From positions 1,354,501-1,418,500 of the forward strand of contig NZ_JNIR01000001.1 of NCBI RefSeq assembly GCF_000702605.1: DNA of 64,000 bases, given 5' to 3'. Shown here piece after piece: positions 26,627 to 34,827 of the stretch. Both the position numbers and the translations under genes were made by a program. Below the pieces are notes generated by a model. The model did not search any database. It was not told the origin of the DNA and saw nothing but the letters and a program-made list of their open reading frames with translations. The stretch comes from Exiguobacterium acetylicum DSM 20416. Its GTDB lineage: Bacteria > Bacillota > Bacilli > Exiguobacteriales > Exiguobacteriaceae. Numbering within the stretch: the stretch's first letter is position 1; the number at the start of each line of letters is the position of its first letter.

Positions 26627-28474
26627 TCAGCCTTCTCGATACATCGTTAAAAAGTGTTCTAATTGTCTTGGTTGTAACGGGCGATGGAAGAGATATCCTT
26701 GCAATGTATGACACCCTAATCTCTCGAGCAATGCCGCCTCTTCTTCTAATTCAATCCCTTCAGCTACGATTGTCATATCTAATCGCTTCCCTAACTGAAT
26801 GATCGTTTCGATCATCGCTCGTTTCTTCTCAGAATGAATGGCTTCTTGAACGATTTCTTTTGGAATCTTCAATTGATCGAACGGTAACTCCACTAAGGAT
26901 TGCATCGATGAAAAGCCCGTTCCGAAGTCATCGAGCGCAATCCGGATCCCATACAAATGGAGTGCGTTTAATGTCTCGATGATTTGCTCTGTTCCTTCAA
27001 TGAAGATGTGTTCTGTCATTTCGATTTCGAGTAATGACGGAGGAAAGCCAGACTGTTTTAAGATCGCCAATACGCGATCCGTAAAATCAGATTGGCGTAA
27101 TTCCCACGGCGAGACATTCACAGAAATTGTTAACGGCTCCTTGCCTTCTTCCAACCATGCTTTTCCTTGGAAACAAGCTTGACGCATGACCCAAACTCCT
27201 AATGTCTCAATGAAACGTGTCCGCTCCGCGAGTGGAATGAACTCGTTTGGTGGAACAAGACCATATTCCGGATGATTCCATCGAATTAATGCTTCGACTC
27301 CTGTAATTTGACGAGTTCGCGCATTGACCTGAGGTTGAAATAAAATAAAAAAGTCGCGATCCAGTTCTGCATCGTACAAGTCGCGTGTTAACTGAAGCGC
27401 CCGCTTTCGTTCATTTTGTGTCGCTAAATCTGTAATCGCATACGTATTTTTCCGATTAGATTTAGCAGTGAACAAGGCAATCTCCGCATCATTAATGACA
27501 TGGTCCGTCGTTTCGTCATTCACATAGGAAACACCGATACTTGCAGTGACGTTAATCTGTTTAAAATCAATTTGGACGCGCTCTGATACACTCGATAATA
27601 TATCGTCACAAAGAGTTCGCGCATCGTAATGGTTTGGTGCATGTAGTAAAAAAGCACTTCCACTCGCTTTCGCAATCGTACAATCCGGAAAGCGATTCAT
27701 CAACCGACGACCAATGATATGCAAAGTGCGGTCACCTGTCCGGTAACCAAAAGCATCATTGACGGTTTTAAAATCATCCAGATCAACCAGACAAATCATG
27801 TCGCCTTCTCGCTTCTTCTTGTCCACTTCTATGACAAAAGAAGAACGGTTTGACAAACCTGTCACAGAATCCGTAAATGCTTGTTCTTGTAAACGGGCTA
27901 AGTAGTCAATATTACGCTCAAGACGAGTGACGTATTGATTATGGATCAATAAACTTATGATCGTCGCAATCAAGATAAGTCCAATTCGCGCAATATGATC
28001 GGATGCAAACAGCGTAACACCCTCTAGTGAGGGAGTCCGATACCAAATATAGAGGAGAGAGAGCGTCGTGATGCTCGTCGCGTATAACAACATCGTTCGG
28101 TTAATAACGACGAGAGACGCTAAAATAAACAGTAATGCGCATGCCCAAACGGACTGAACACCTCGATCAATGAATGGATAATAAATATAAGGAATCAATA
28201 AAAAAATACTCGACATCATATGGGGTTTTAAACGATCTGACAACGAGCTTTTACCGATGAAATACTGCGCGATTCCAGCACTTGCAATGACGGTCGCTCG
28301 CACCCAATCGTCACCATCTAAACCGGAGCGACTAAATGTATTCGCCACGATGTATAAAACGGCACCACAACTCGTCAACACAAAAATGATCATCCCGAAC
28401 AACTGATAATTTGCCCGAATTTCTCGATGATATTGCAGACTATTGGAAGAACGTCGCTGTGTATTCACCGCCAT
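26627..28474 (-). CDS. Membrane EAL phosphodiesterase with degenerate GGDEF domain
   Basis: 615-aa c-di-GMP-related protein. The N-terminal 180 residues hold about six hydrophobic segments, probably a sensor or anchor. The GGDEF domain (about 200-355) keeps DLDDFKTVND and SIGVSYV, but its signature is replaced by ASGSAF, so cyclase activity is unlikely. The EAL domain (about 370-610) is intact in its key motifs: GVEALIRW, NVSPWEL, EMTEHIF, ALDDFGTGFSS, VAEGIE and LQGYLFHRP. The likely role is hydrolysis of c-di-GMP. The ribosome site GAGGGG touches the ATG at 28474, so a GTG two codons later (28468) may be the true start. Confidence 0.9.
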   Translation of the reverse strand: MAVNTQRRSSNSLQYHREIRANYQLFGMIIFVLTSCGAVLYIVANTFSRSGLDGDDWVRATVIASAGIAQYFIGKSSLSDRLKPHMMSSIFLLIPYIYYPFIDRGVQSVWACALLFILASLVVINRTMLLYATSITTLSLLYIWYRTPSLEGVTLFASDHIARIGLILIATIISLLIHNQYVTRLERNIDYLARLQEQAFTDSVTGLSNRSSFVIEVDKKKREGDMICLVDLDDFKTVNDAFGYRTGDRTLHIIGRRLMNRFPDCTIAKASGSAFLLHAPNHYDARTLCDDILSSVSERVQIDFKQINVTASIGVSYVNDETTDHVINDAEIALFTAKSNRKNTYAITDLATQNERKRALQLTRDLYDAELDRDFFILFQPQVNARTRQITGVEALIRWNHPEYGLVPPNEFIPLAERTRFIETLGVWVMRQACFQGKAWLEEGKEPLTISVNVSPWELRQSDFTDRVLAILKQSGFPPSLLEIEMTEHIFIEGTEQIIETLNALHLYGIRIALDDFGTGFSSMQSLVELPFDQLKIPKEIVQEAIHSEKKRAMIETIIQLGKRLDMTIVAEGIELEEEAALLERLGCHTLQGYLFHRPLQPRQLEHFLTMYREG

Positions 28475-28613
28475 CCCCTCTTTCTAGTTCCTGTCGTTTA
28501 TTTTCCTTATCAGAACCAAAATAAAACCTGAATTTTCTAAAAATAATAAAATAATGGGAAGTCATGATTTTGAGCGGAATGGGAATAGATAAGTATAGAA
28601 AGGAGTAATGTTT

Positions 28614-29242
28614 ATGTCACACTTACTATTCATTGAAGCGAACGATAGCACACATCAAAAAAAGGCATTAGCTCTGAATTGAACGATGCCTTTTTGAACG
28701 CGTATCGCGAATCACATCCGGATGATGCAGTTACGGTTTTGAATTTATTTGAAGAACGTCTTCCCTTTTTCGATTTGAAACTTGCGAGCGCAGCAGGTCG
28801 TCTCTTTAAAGGCGAAGAATTAACTGGAGATGACGCGACTCATGCTCAGCGACTTCAAGAGTATTTAAACGGGTTTTTAGACGCCGACAAGGTCGTCTTC
28901 TCATTTCCGATGTGGAACTTGACGGTTCCGGCACCACTGCACAATTATATGGATTACCTTGCCCAAGCTGGTCAAACGTTTCGTTATACGGCAGAAGGTT
29001 CGATTGGGCTTGTTGAAGACAAACAAGTGCTGTTGATTCATTCACGTGGTGGTGATTATTCGACGAAAGAGAAAGCATCGAGTGAGCATGCTGTTCGCTA
29101 CATGCTAGATTTATTAGCATTCTTTGGCATTGAAGATGTATCGACTGTCATTCTCGAAGGACATCAGCAATACCCGGAACGTGCCTCTGAATTAATCAAT
29201 CAAGCGCTTCAAGAGTGCCGACAATTCGGTCGTGAGTTTTAA
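28614..29242 (+). pseudogene. azoR: FMN-dependent NADH-azoreductase, interrupted by a -1 frameshift
   Basis: Flavodoxin-fold FMN:NADH azoreductase/quinone reductase. An ATG at 28614 with AGGAGTAATGTTT upstream opens the expected N-terminus (MSHLLFIEAND), but this frame stops at TGA after 22 codons. The remainder reads in the -1 frame to 29242 with clear AzoR motifs (FSFPMWNLTVPAPLHNYMDY, GGDYSTKE, FFGIEDV). The switch lies at a run of seven A (28657-28663). Adding one A, or a -1 slip on A AAA AAG, joins the two frames seamlessly as QKKGISSELNDAFLNAY. It may be a real mutation, a sequencing error or a programmed shift. It converges with the regulator gene at 29239, and their stop codons overlap. 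Confidence 0.85.
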
Positions 29243-30114
29243 GTGGGGAAGAGAACGTACTCTGCATGTTCTTCCAGAAGTATTTTTTCATGAAGTGGCA
29301 TATTAAATGCTCGAAAGACGGAATAGGCCATCGTAAAATCGCGTTGGATAGCTGAAAGATCGCCATTCAGTTGTTGAGTGAAATATCCTCGCTGATAATA
29401 AAAGTGACCTAAAAAATGACCATCTTCTATTTGAAGACTCTCTTGAATACCTTGTTCGGTGATTTTTAGACCGGCAAGGTATTTTTTTTGCATTAATAGT
29501 TGTTGTCCATAATTATATAAAATCTTGATTCGAACTTTTTTCAATTCGATGGATGGGTAATGCGATTGAATCAATGTTTGAAAGATAGCCTCCGCTAAAT
29601 CGAAGTCACCATGTTCAACATACAAATTTGCTATCGCCATCTGAATTCTTAAATACAGAGTAGCTGATTCAAACCAAAGGTGTTCTTTATTGAGTAATCG
29701 TTCGAGCGATTGAATGGCTTTTTGGTAGTGAAGTTGGCCACTTTTTTCTTGAACGATGACTTGATAATATGCTGCTAAGTCACGAACTTCCTCAAAATCT
29801 ACTGTTGAAAGAATATGTTCGATCATCTTTAAAGAATCGACGTATTGAATAGTGCGCAATAGTTCTCCTAATTGCTTGTCATACGATTGAAAAACATCAC
29901 TTCGTAAATGATCTTGAAACAACATCGACAATGGTACCTTTAATCGTTTTGCGACTTGTTGTAGCAAATCGATGGTGGGTGAGTTTTTACCATTTTCGAT
30001 TTTACTAATTTCAGCTTGGCTACAAATACCTTCACACAATTCTGATTGTGTAATCTTTTTTTCTTTTCGAATTCTCTTGATTTCATAACCAATCGAGACG
30101 GGTAAGTGATCCAT
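29239..30114 (-). CDS. PlcR-type HTH-TPR regulator, copy A
   Basis: 291-aa regulator with an XRE-type helix-turn-helix at residues 8-63 (GYEIKRIRKEKKITQSEL, CSQAEISKIENG) and a TPR-rich helical domain from about 80 to the end (motifs LYLRIQMAIANLY, GHFYYQRGYF). The layout and several TPR segments (for example YYQRG) resemble Bacillus PlcR of the RRNPP family, whose TPR domain binds an imported signalling peptide. Ligand and targets here are unknown. It is the last of six tandem paralogues, 28 bp after copy B. Its TAA overlaps the stop of the converging azoR gene and no terminator separates them. Confidence 0.88.
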   Translation of the reverse strand: MDHLPVSIGYEIKRIRKEKKITQSELCEGICSQAEISKIENGKNSPTIDLLQQVAKRLKVPLSMLFQDHLRSDVFQSYDKQLGELLRTIQYVDSLKMIEHILSTVDFEEVRDLAAYYQVIVQEKSGQLHYQKAIQSLERLLNKEHLWFESATLYLRIQMAIANLYVEHGDFDLAEAIFQTLIQSHYPSIELKKVRIKILYNYGQQLLMQKKYLAGLKITEQGIQESLQIEDGHFLGHFYYQRGYFTQQLNGDLSAIQRDFTMAYSVFRAFNMPLHEKILLEEHAEYVLFPT

Positions 30115-30142
30115 TATATCTTCCTTTCTTTCACTTCCATCA

Positions 30143-31009
30143 TCACATTTGAAAGTGGAGAAATTGTTTTTTACCTTTCAAGACTAACGCGGCATGATTC
30201 TCATTGCCAAAGGCAGTAAAAAGAAAATAGGCATGAGTAAACGCATCACGGATATCACACTTTCGATAATTCAATTCTTCATAGAAACATCCTCTTTGAT
30301 AAAAGAAATGTCCTAACATCGCTGTATCTTTTCGTTCGATGGATAAACAAATCCCTTGTTCAGCAACCTGTAGTCCTGTTTTAAAGTCATTTTGAAAATA
30401 CAACTGTTGCGCATGATTATATATGATTTTACACTGTAATTTTTTAAGTGCATGTGTCGAATAATCATACGATAATAACCCTTCATATATTTTTCGCGCA
30501 TATGGATATTGACCGTTCAAGTAATAATAGTTCGCGACCGACATTCGAATACGTAAATAAAGAACAGGATACTCTATTTCCATTTGATTTTCTTCCGATA
30601 AGCGAAGCAATTGGGAGATACATGTCCGGTAATCGATATCTTTTTTACCTTCGCGAGCAACCCATTCAAAATAATGAATCAATAATTGAACGGAAGGAGG
30701 AAGATTAGGTGGTAAACGTTTCATAAATTCTAGCATTTCATCATAACGATGTTGCCTAGAAAAGTCGGATAGTTGTAAATCATAATGTTGAAATAGCTTT
30801 ACTTCATTTGAATCGATGAAGATTTGCTCCATTGAAATATGTAATTTTTGGGACAAACGTGGAACAAGATCGATGATTGGAATTATTTTCCATTTTTTCA
30901 ATTTTACTTAATTCTGCTTGACTACATACATCTTTTGCCAATTCTTTTTATGTTAAATTTTTCTCGATTCGTAGTTTTTTATTTGTTTACCAAATGACTC
31001 GATACGCAA
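30143..31009 (-). pseudogene. PlcR-type HTH-TPR regulator, copy B, decayed
   Basis: A sixth paralogue whose DNA-binding part is ruined. The TPR part is open from 30901 to 30143 (252 aa, motifs LYLRIRMSVANYYY, GHFFYQRGCF). Upstream, the helix-turn-helix can be read only by switching frames: one A is missing in the tract at 30975-30980, a TAA at 30948-30950 replaces an expected CAA (Gln), and extra bases at the A-tract 30893-30898 shift the frame again. The residues between are plainly the family HTH (LRIEKN, KELAKDVCSQAELSKIE). A TPR-only product from a TTG at 30901 is conceivable but has no clear ribosome site. Confidence 0.85.
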
Positions 31010-31046
31010 ACTTCCTTCCCCTTTCTTGTATTTTTTTGTAGTAATC

Positions 31047-31928
31047 TTAGTCCAGTACAGATTGTAGAAAAGAACGTTTCGTCTTTAGAACGATGGTAGC
31101 GTATTGTTTCATCTGAAAAGCAGAGAATAATTCATACGCCATCGTATAATCATGTTTCATCTGCATAAAATTCGTATCCATCCGTTCATGAAACTCGCCA
31201 CGTTGATAATACAAGTGCGCTAAGTAGGAAGTCTGTCTCAATTGTCGACTGAGCTGTATGCCTTCCTCGATGATACGAAGACCCTTTTGAGACTGATCCA
31301 TTTTATATAATAATTTTGCATAGTTATAAAGGATCTTTAGTCGCTCACTCTTCAGACCACTGATTTCTGTAGTGATGCGTAATACTTCATCATAAATTTT
31401 TTCTGCTTGTTGATACTGTCCGCACTCTGCATATAAAATGGATAATGCCATCTTGATTCGAAAGTAAAGCATCGGATCTTTCACCCATAAATCCTCTTGA
31501 TCCATCCATCGCGTAAATAAAACGGAGGTCGTTCGATAATCAACTTGTTTTTTTCGATAATCAATCACAATTTCATAGTAGGTTATTAATCGTCTTATTT
31601 CATCAGCAGAATCCTCTACTGAGATTTGTTTCATTTCATGAGAACATTCATCAAAAGCATTCTCGCGTAGTAAGGTACTAAGTTTTTGATCAATGATATT
31701 TGCCTGCTCCAATTGATGTTCAGAATCGCTCTTTAATAAGTCTGATATAGGAACACGAAGTACTGTTGCGATTTGTCGTAATAATTCCACAGTCGGCATC
31801 GTCTTCCCGTTCTCAATCTTACTAATTTCAGCTTGACTACAAATCCCTGCACTCAGATCTTTTTGCGATAAACCATTCAACTGTCGAAAAAATTTTAGTT
31901 TTTTACCAATTGGATGTTCGTCCTTCAT
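31047..31928 (-). CDS. PlcR-type HTH-TPR regulator, copy C
   Basis: 293-aa intact paralogue. HTH at residues 7-62 (IGKKLKFFRQLNGLSQKDL, CSQAEISKIENGKTMP), then a TPR domain (MLYFRIKMALSILYAE, AHLYYQRGEFHERM). The ATG at 31928 is preceded by AGAGGTGATTAG. A terminator ends the upstream F-E-D group, so copy C probably has its own promoter in the roughly 40 bp between, though I see no clear -35/-10. Copy B begins 37 bp after its stop. Peptide-responsive control is inferred from the PlcR likeness only. Confidence 0.88.
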   Translation of the reverse strand: MKDEHPIGKKLKFFRQLNGLSQKDLSAGICSQAEISKIENGKTMPTVELLRQIATVLRVPISDLLKSDSEHQLEQANIIDQKLSTLLRENAFDECSHEMKQISVEDSADEIRRLITYYEIVIDYRKKQVDYRTTSVLFTRWMDQEDLWVKDPMLYFRIKMALSILYAECGQYQQAEKIYDEVLRITTEISGLKSERLKILYNYAKLLYKMDQSQKGLRIIEEGIQLSRQLRQTSYLAHLYYQRGEFHERMDTNFMQMKHDYTMAYELFSAFQMKQYATIVLKTKRSFLQSVLD

Positions 31929-31968
31929 CTAATCACCTCTTTGAAATAAACGAGTTGCACTTTTCATG

Positions 31969-31997
31969 AAAAAACCTTCTTGTTTACCAAGAAGGTT
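31969..31997 (-). terminator. Terminator after copy D
   Basis: The stem AACCTTCTTG / CAAGAAGGTT around GTAAA is followed by TTTTCATG on the minus strand. It separates transcription of copies F-E-D from copies C-B-A. Confidence 0.85.
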
Positions 31998-32011
31998 ACG
32001 TATCCTTTTTA

Positions 32012-32893
32012 TTAATTCTCAAAGGTAAACAACATATACGGTTCCTTCATACGAAGAATCATCTTTTTCCGAACGTCGTGTTCAAATGCATGAAATAGTG
32101 CATAGGCGACTGAATACTGTTTTTGGAGTGACTTCTCATCCTCACCTGAGTATTCATCATAGTGAGCGAGTTGATAATAAAAATGACCGAATAGAAATGT
32201 ATGATTATGCATCAAGCATAACTCATATCCTTTTTTGGCGATGACGATACTTTCCTCAGACTTCCCTTGGTACTCAAGAATCTGACAATGATTGAAGTAA
32301 ATTTTCAATAGCGCATTTAGATGGGTAGTGGATTGAAGAACTTCGATTTCATTTTCTAATTCCTGATACACGGATTCCGTTAAATAAAATAAGTCCTGCT
32401 CTGAATACATATTCGCAATTGCCATTTTGATTCGAATGAACAATTGAATGGACTGAGACCAGACTTCTTTTTCAATCAACAAGTTGCTGAGTAGGCTTGC
32501 CGCTGCCCGAAAATCGATTCGATTTTGCTTTAGGTCAATGATCGTCTTGATGTAGCTTTTTAAAATGTCGATTTCGACGATGCTATCCTTTTCTTGCTGG
32601 TGAATTCGCTCTAACGCCTCTTTGTATTTCTCTTCTCGAAGCAAATCGGACAAGAATCGATCTAGTTGAAAGAACTTTTCCTCATCGGTATGTTCTTGAA
32701 ACAACAAAGAGATGGGAACTTGCAACCTTACAGCAAGTTGTTGTAATAAATCAACAGTCGGAGAATTTAAGCCGTTTTCAATTTTACTAATTTCAGCTTG
32801 ACTACATAAATCAGCACATAGTTCTTTTTGAGAGTACCCCTTTTGAACACGAAATCGTTTTAAGTTTTCTCCAATTGGATTAGCATTAACCAT
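32012..32893 (-). CDS. PlcR-type HTH-TPR regulator, copy D
   Basis: 293-aa intact paralogue. HTH at residues 7-62 (IGENLKRFRVQKGYSQKEL, CSQAEISKIENGLNSP) and TPR domain (LFIRIKMAIANMYSEQ, GHFYYQLAHYDEY). Copies D and E are the closest pair in the array by eye (RIDFRAAASLLSNLL versus RFDFRTATSLLSNLL), pointing to a recent duplication. GGAGG lies 9 bp before the ATG. It follows copy E by 47 bp and is followed by a terminator. Confidence 0.88.
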   Translation of the reverse strand: MVNANPIGENLKRFRVQKGYSQKELCADLCSQAEISKIENGLNSPTVDLLQQLAVRLQVPISLLFQEHTDEEKFFQLDRFLSDLLREEKYKEALERIHQQEKDSIVEIDILKSYIKTIIDLKQNRIDFRAAASLLSNLLIEKEVWSQSIQLFIRIKMAIANMYSEQDLFYLTESVYQELENEIEVLQSTTHLNALLKIYFNHCQILEYQGKSEESIVIAKKGYELCLMHNHTFLFGHFYYQLAHYDEYSGEDEKSLQKQYSVAYALFHAFEHDVRKKMILRMKEPYMLFTFEN

Positions 32894-32940
32894 TTTATCA
32901 AATCCTCCAAATATCTTAAAACGTCACACTGTGTTTTGAA

Positions 32941-33838
32941 TCATGCTTCGTGTTTAACGGTAGACTCAAAAGTAAACAATAAATAATCTTTCTTTAAGTC
33001 AACGACTAATTGTTTCGTCGTTTGAAATTCAAATGCGTGTAACAATGTATAAGCTATCGTATATGTCTTTTGAAATAAAGCGGTACCGACAGCTTCTTGA
33101 TAATTTCCTAATTGAAAATAAAAATGCCCTAACAGAAAAGTCTGTTGAGATTCTAAGCATAAATTAATTCCTTTTTGAATAAACACATTCGCTTCTTCAA
33201 ATAAATCTTGATACAAAAGAATTTGAGCATGATTAAAATAGATTTTTATCAAAGAAGTAATATATAAGGAACTTTTGAGTCGTTCTAATAGCGTTTCAAT
33301 GTCGGAATAAGTACCTGTAGTTAAATGATATAACTCATGTTCAGCATATATATTGGCAATTGCCGTTTTAATCCGAATGAATAAAGAAATGGATTCGTTC
33401 CAAACATCATACTCGTTTAAAAGGTTACTTAATAAGGAAGTGGCTGTTCTAAAATCAAACCGATTTTGTTTCATATCCACGATGATCCGAAAGTAAGCAC
33501 TTAATATGATTAAATTCATATTATCTTTGTAATCATACTTTGAAATGAATTGTATGATTTGATCAAAATTCTCTTCTCGAAGTTGATCTGAAATAAATTT
33601 ATCAAAAAAATCTATTTCTTCATTAGCTTGAGGATTCTCGAATAAAAGTGCAATCGGACTATTTAAACGAGCGGCAATTTTTTGTAATAATTCTACGGTT
33701 GGTGAATTTAAGCCGTTCTCGATTTTACTAATCTCAGCTTGGCTACAAATACCGTCACATAGTTCTTTTTTGGGTCATTTGATTTTCGATACGTAATTGT
33801 TTAATTTTTGCACCGATTGATGAAGTTAAATCATCCAT
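32941..33838 (-). pseudogene. PlcR-type HTH-TPR regulator, copy E, single frameshift
   Basis: A nearly intact paralogue broken by one base. From ATG 33838 the first 23 codons read MDDLTSSIGAKIKQLRIEN and on to TQK; then a six-A tract (33766-33771 on the plus strand as T) throws the frame to a TGA. Removing one A restores a continuous reading frame of about 298 codons (KELCDGICSQAEISKIENG and so on) to the stop at 32941. The rest, including the TPR part (LFIRIKTAIANIYAE, GHFYFQLGNY), shows no further damage. This could be a sequencing error, a fresh mutation or a phase-variable state. It starts 12 bp after the copy F stop. Confidence 0.85.
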
Positions 33839-33850
33839 CTTCATCATTCC

Positions 33851-34738
33851 TCACTCACTTCCATCTACAGGAAATAGCAATAGCTCTGATAAATGTGTCT
33901 CAAGAATTTTTCGGTATGCGTGATTATTCGTCGCTGTGAAAAATGAATAAGCAATCGTATACGCTTCTTTAATACTTTTCTCGGAAGCGTTTAACGCTTC
34001 TAAAAAGAAGCCCTTTTGATAATAAAAGTGACCAATGTATGTTAAATCTTCTAGCTCTTTTGTTTCTTTTATTGCGTGTTCAACTTCTTTTAACCCTTCC
34101 TCAAATCTCTTTAATCGATATAAGTTACGTAAGTAGTTATATATGATTTTCATTTTAATTTTTTTATACTCGCGTGTTCGATAAGGTAGTTTTAATAACT
34201 CTTTGTAAATTTGGTGAGAATGCATGTAATCCTCATGATTCGTATATAAAACAGCGATTGCCATCTGAATTCTTGTATAGAGAAGAAATGACTTTTCAAC
34301 TAAACTTTCTTCGATAACTAATTTTAATAAAGCAGAGATACATGTTCTAAAATCGATGTTTCCTTTTTCATGCAATAATAGCTTTTGATGATACTGAGTT
34401 AACACTTGAATTTCAAACACAGTATTTGATTTCGCATATTCTTCTAAATCCTTCTCCATAGCTGAGTAAGTTTTCTCTCTCATATGGCGCAACATTCTTT
34501 GATCAATTTCATTTAATTTTTGTGAGACGATCTCATCTTCAAAAAACAATGAAATCGGGATGCGTAGTCTTCGACAAATCTGCTGCAACAGATCAATCGT
34601 CGGTGAATTTCGACCATTTTCGATTTTACTGATTTCAGCCTGACTACAAATTCCCTCACAAAGTGCTTTTTGTGTCATTCCTTGTTTTTTTCGTTCTTGC
34701 TTGATCTTATCACCAACAGATTGAATGACTGGATGCAT
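33851..34738 (-). CDS. PlcR-type HTH-TPR regulator, copy F
   Basis: 295-aa intact paralogue, first of the array. HTH near residues 10-65 (VGDKIKQERKKQGMTQKAL, CSQAEISKIENGRNSP), then TPR domain (LLYTRIQMAIAVLYTNH, GHFYYQKGFFLEAL). I chose ATG 34738 because GAGGAG lies 8 bp upstream; a GTG three codons earlier overlaps that site. It lies just downstream of the tRNA-Thr terminator, and copy E starts 12 bp after its stop, so F, E and D form one unit. Confidence 0.88.
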   Translation of the reverse strand: MHPVIQSVGDKIKQERKKQGMTQKALCEGICSQAEISKIENGRNSPTIDLLQQICRRLRIPISLFFEDEIVSQKLNEIDQRMLRHMREKTYSAMEKDLEEYAKSNTVFEIQVLTQYHQKLLLHEKGNIDFRTCISALLKLVIEESLVEKSFLLYTRIQMAIAVLYTNHEDYMHSHQIYKELLKLPYRTREYKKIKMKIIYNYLRNLYRLKRFEEGLKEVEHAIKETKELEDLTYIGHFYYQKGFFLEALNASEKSIKEAYTIAYSFFTATNNHAYRKILETHLSELLLFPVDGSE

Positions 34739-34775
34739 GGAGGTCACTCCTCAAATCAAAAATATCGAACTCATG

Positions 34776-34820
34776 AAAAAAGTCTTCCGTTTCAAGTATA
34801 TATCACTTGAGACGGAAGAC
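34776..34820 (-). terminator. Terminator after tRNA-Thr
   Basis: A 16-bp stem with one G-T pair (GTCTTCCGTCTCAAGT / ACTTGAAACGGAAGAC) and a 7-nt loop is followed by TTTTTTCATG on the minus strand, 8 bp after the tRNA. Confidence 0.88.
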
Positions 34821-34827
34821 GTGACTA

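Noticed and set aside
28679-29242. A shorter azoreductase starting at 28679
   Set aside because: The codon there is not a plausible start with a ribosome site, and the missing N-terminus (beta strand 1 of the flavodoxin fold) is encoded just upstream in the other frame.
29239-34747. Repeated words in the regulator array suggesting a CRISPR or tandem repeat
   Set aside because: The repeats are the conserved HTH codons of paralogous genes, spaced by whole genes, not short repeats with spacers.
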